The notes below the pieces were generated by a model that saw nothing but the letters and a program-made list of their open reading frames with translations, ran no database searches and was not told the DNA's origin. This document shows positions 40,021 to 40,080 of a stretch of 40,080 nucleotides of DNA, piece by piece. The position numbers and the translations under genes are program-made. This DNA is from Acuticoccus sp. I52.16.1 (GTDB lineage Bacteria; Pseudomonadota; Alphaproteobacteria; Rhizobiales; Amorphaceae). The stretch lies in assembly GCF_022865125.1 (NCBI RefSeq), contig NZ_CP094830.1, positions 1 through 40,080 on the forward strand, written 5' to 3'. The number at the start of each line of letters is the position of its first letter. Position 1 is the stretch's first letter.

Positions 40021-40080
40021 ATGAATTTCGAGGGCGAGTTCGAGGGCAAGTCGGTCGTCGTGACCGGCGCCTCGGGCCTC
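40021..40080 (+). CDS. Short-chain dehydrogenase/reductase, N-terminal 20 codons, cut by the window edge
   Basis: MNFEGEFEGKSVVVTGASGL is the first beta strand and the start of the glycine-rich NAD(P)-binding turn of an SDR. The ATG follows dppC by four bases with a good ribosome site. Position 3 of the window continues with GSRLAATFAKEGARV. If one base is missing at the join, the two parts read TGASGLxGSRLAATF, where x is Asn, Asp, His or Tyr. That gives the TGxxGxxG spacing of a nucleotide-binding loop and correct spacing to the next helix. I therefore regard both fragments as one gene on a circular molecule. Confidence 0.85.
   Translation, partial: MNFEGEFEGKSVVVTGASGL

Overview
The window is GC-rich DNA that looks alphaproteobacterial (Hyphomicrobiales or Rhodobacterales type). 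The main clues are a RepA replication initiator of the RPA family, an aapJQMP-type amino-acid transporter, a tctABC tripartite tricarboxylate transporter and several binding-protein-dependent ABC operons. I read it as essentially one whole plasmid of about 40 kb, linearised inside a short-chain dehydrogenase gene. The last 60 bases encode the N-terminus of such an enzyme and the first 731 bases encode the rest. Joining them gives a normal-length protein if one base is missing at the join, and it unites a peptide-type ABC transporter whose binding proteins and permeases are at the right end and whose ATPases are at the left end.

Layout. 3-5555 (+): dehydrogenase body, NodB-fold deacetylase/imidase-like hydrolase, gamma-glutamyltransferase-like hydrolase, two oligopeptide-type ATPases, RidA. 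5556-6385: no gene. 6386-11160 (+): five-gene branched-chain amino-acid/amide-type (HAAT) ABC transporter. 11165-12594: repA (-) and its origin with seven iterons. 12595-14635 (-): Rossmann/SAF oxidoreductase and a RelE-like toxin with XRE antitoxin. 14705-16318 (-): class C serine hydrolase. 16449-17939: ribbon-helix-helix protein and parA (-), preceded by a repeat-rich centromere-like region. 17940-22125 (-): Asp/Glu racemase-like enzyme, tctA, tctB, tctC, cupin, with a divergent LysR regulator (22429-23403). 23513-29471 (-): threonine aldolase, aapP, aapM, aapQ, aapJ, GntR regulator, with a divergent class V aminotransferase (29634-30854). 31001-34006 (-): diguanylate cyclase with three periplasmic binding domains. 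34315-40080 (+): GntR regulator, two tandem peptide-type binding proteins, two permeases and the start of the dehydrogenase.

How it works together. A maintenance block of about 7 kb (repA/iterons, toxin-antitoxin, parA/RHH/centromere) carries four unrelated uptake systems: a peptide/nickel-type ABC, a HAAT ABC, a TTT carrier and a polar amino-acid ABC. Three of these are genetically linked to their own regulator and to enzymes likely to process the substrate. The diguanylate cyclase has solute-binding sensor modules, so it could couple external amino-acid-like ligands to c-di-GMP. I see no transposase, integrase, relaxase, conjugation gene, rRNA, tRNA or CRISPR. The least familiar unit is the operon gntR - two binding proteins - two permeases - SDR - deacetylase - GGT - two ATPases - ridA, which reads as a dedicated uptake and hydrolysis pathway for an unidentified amide, imide or gamma-glutamyl compound.
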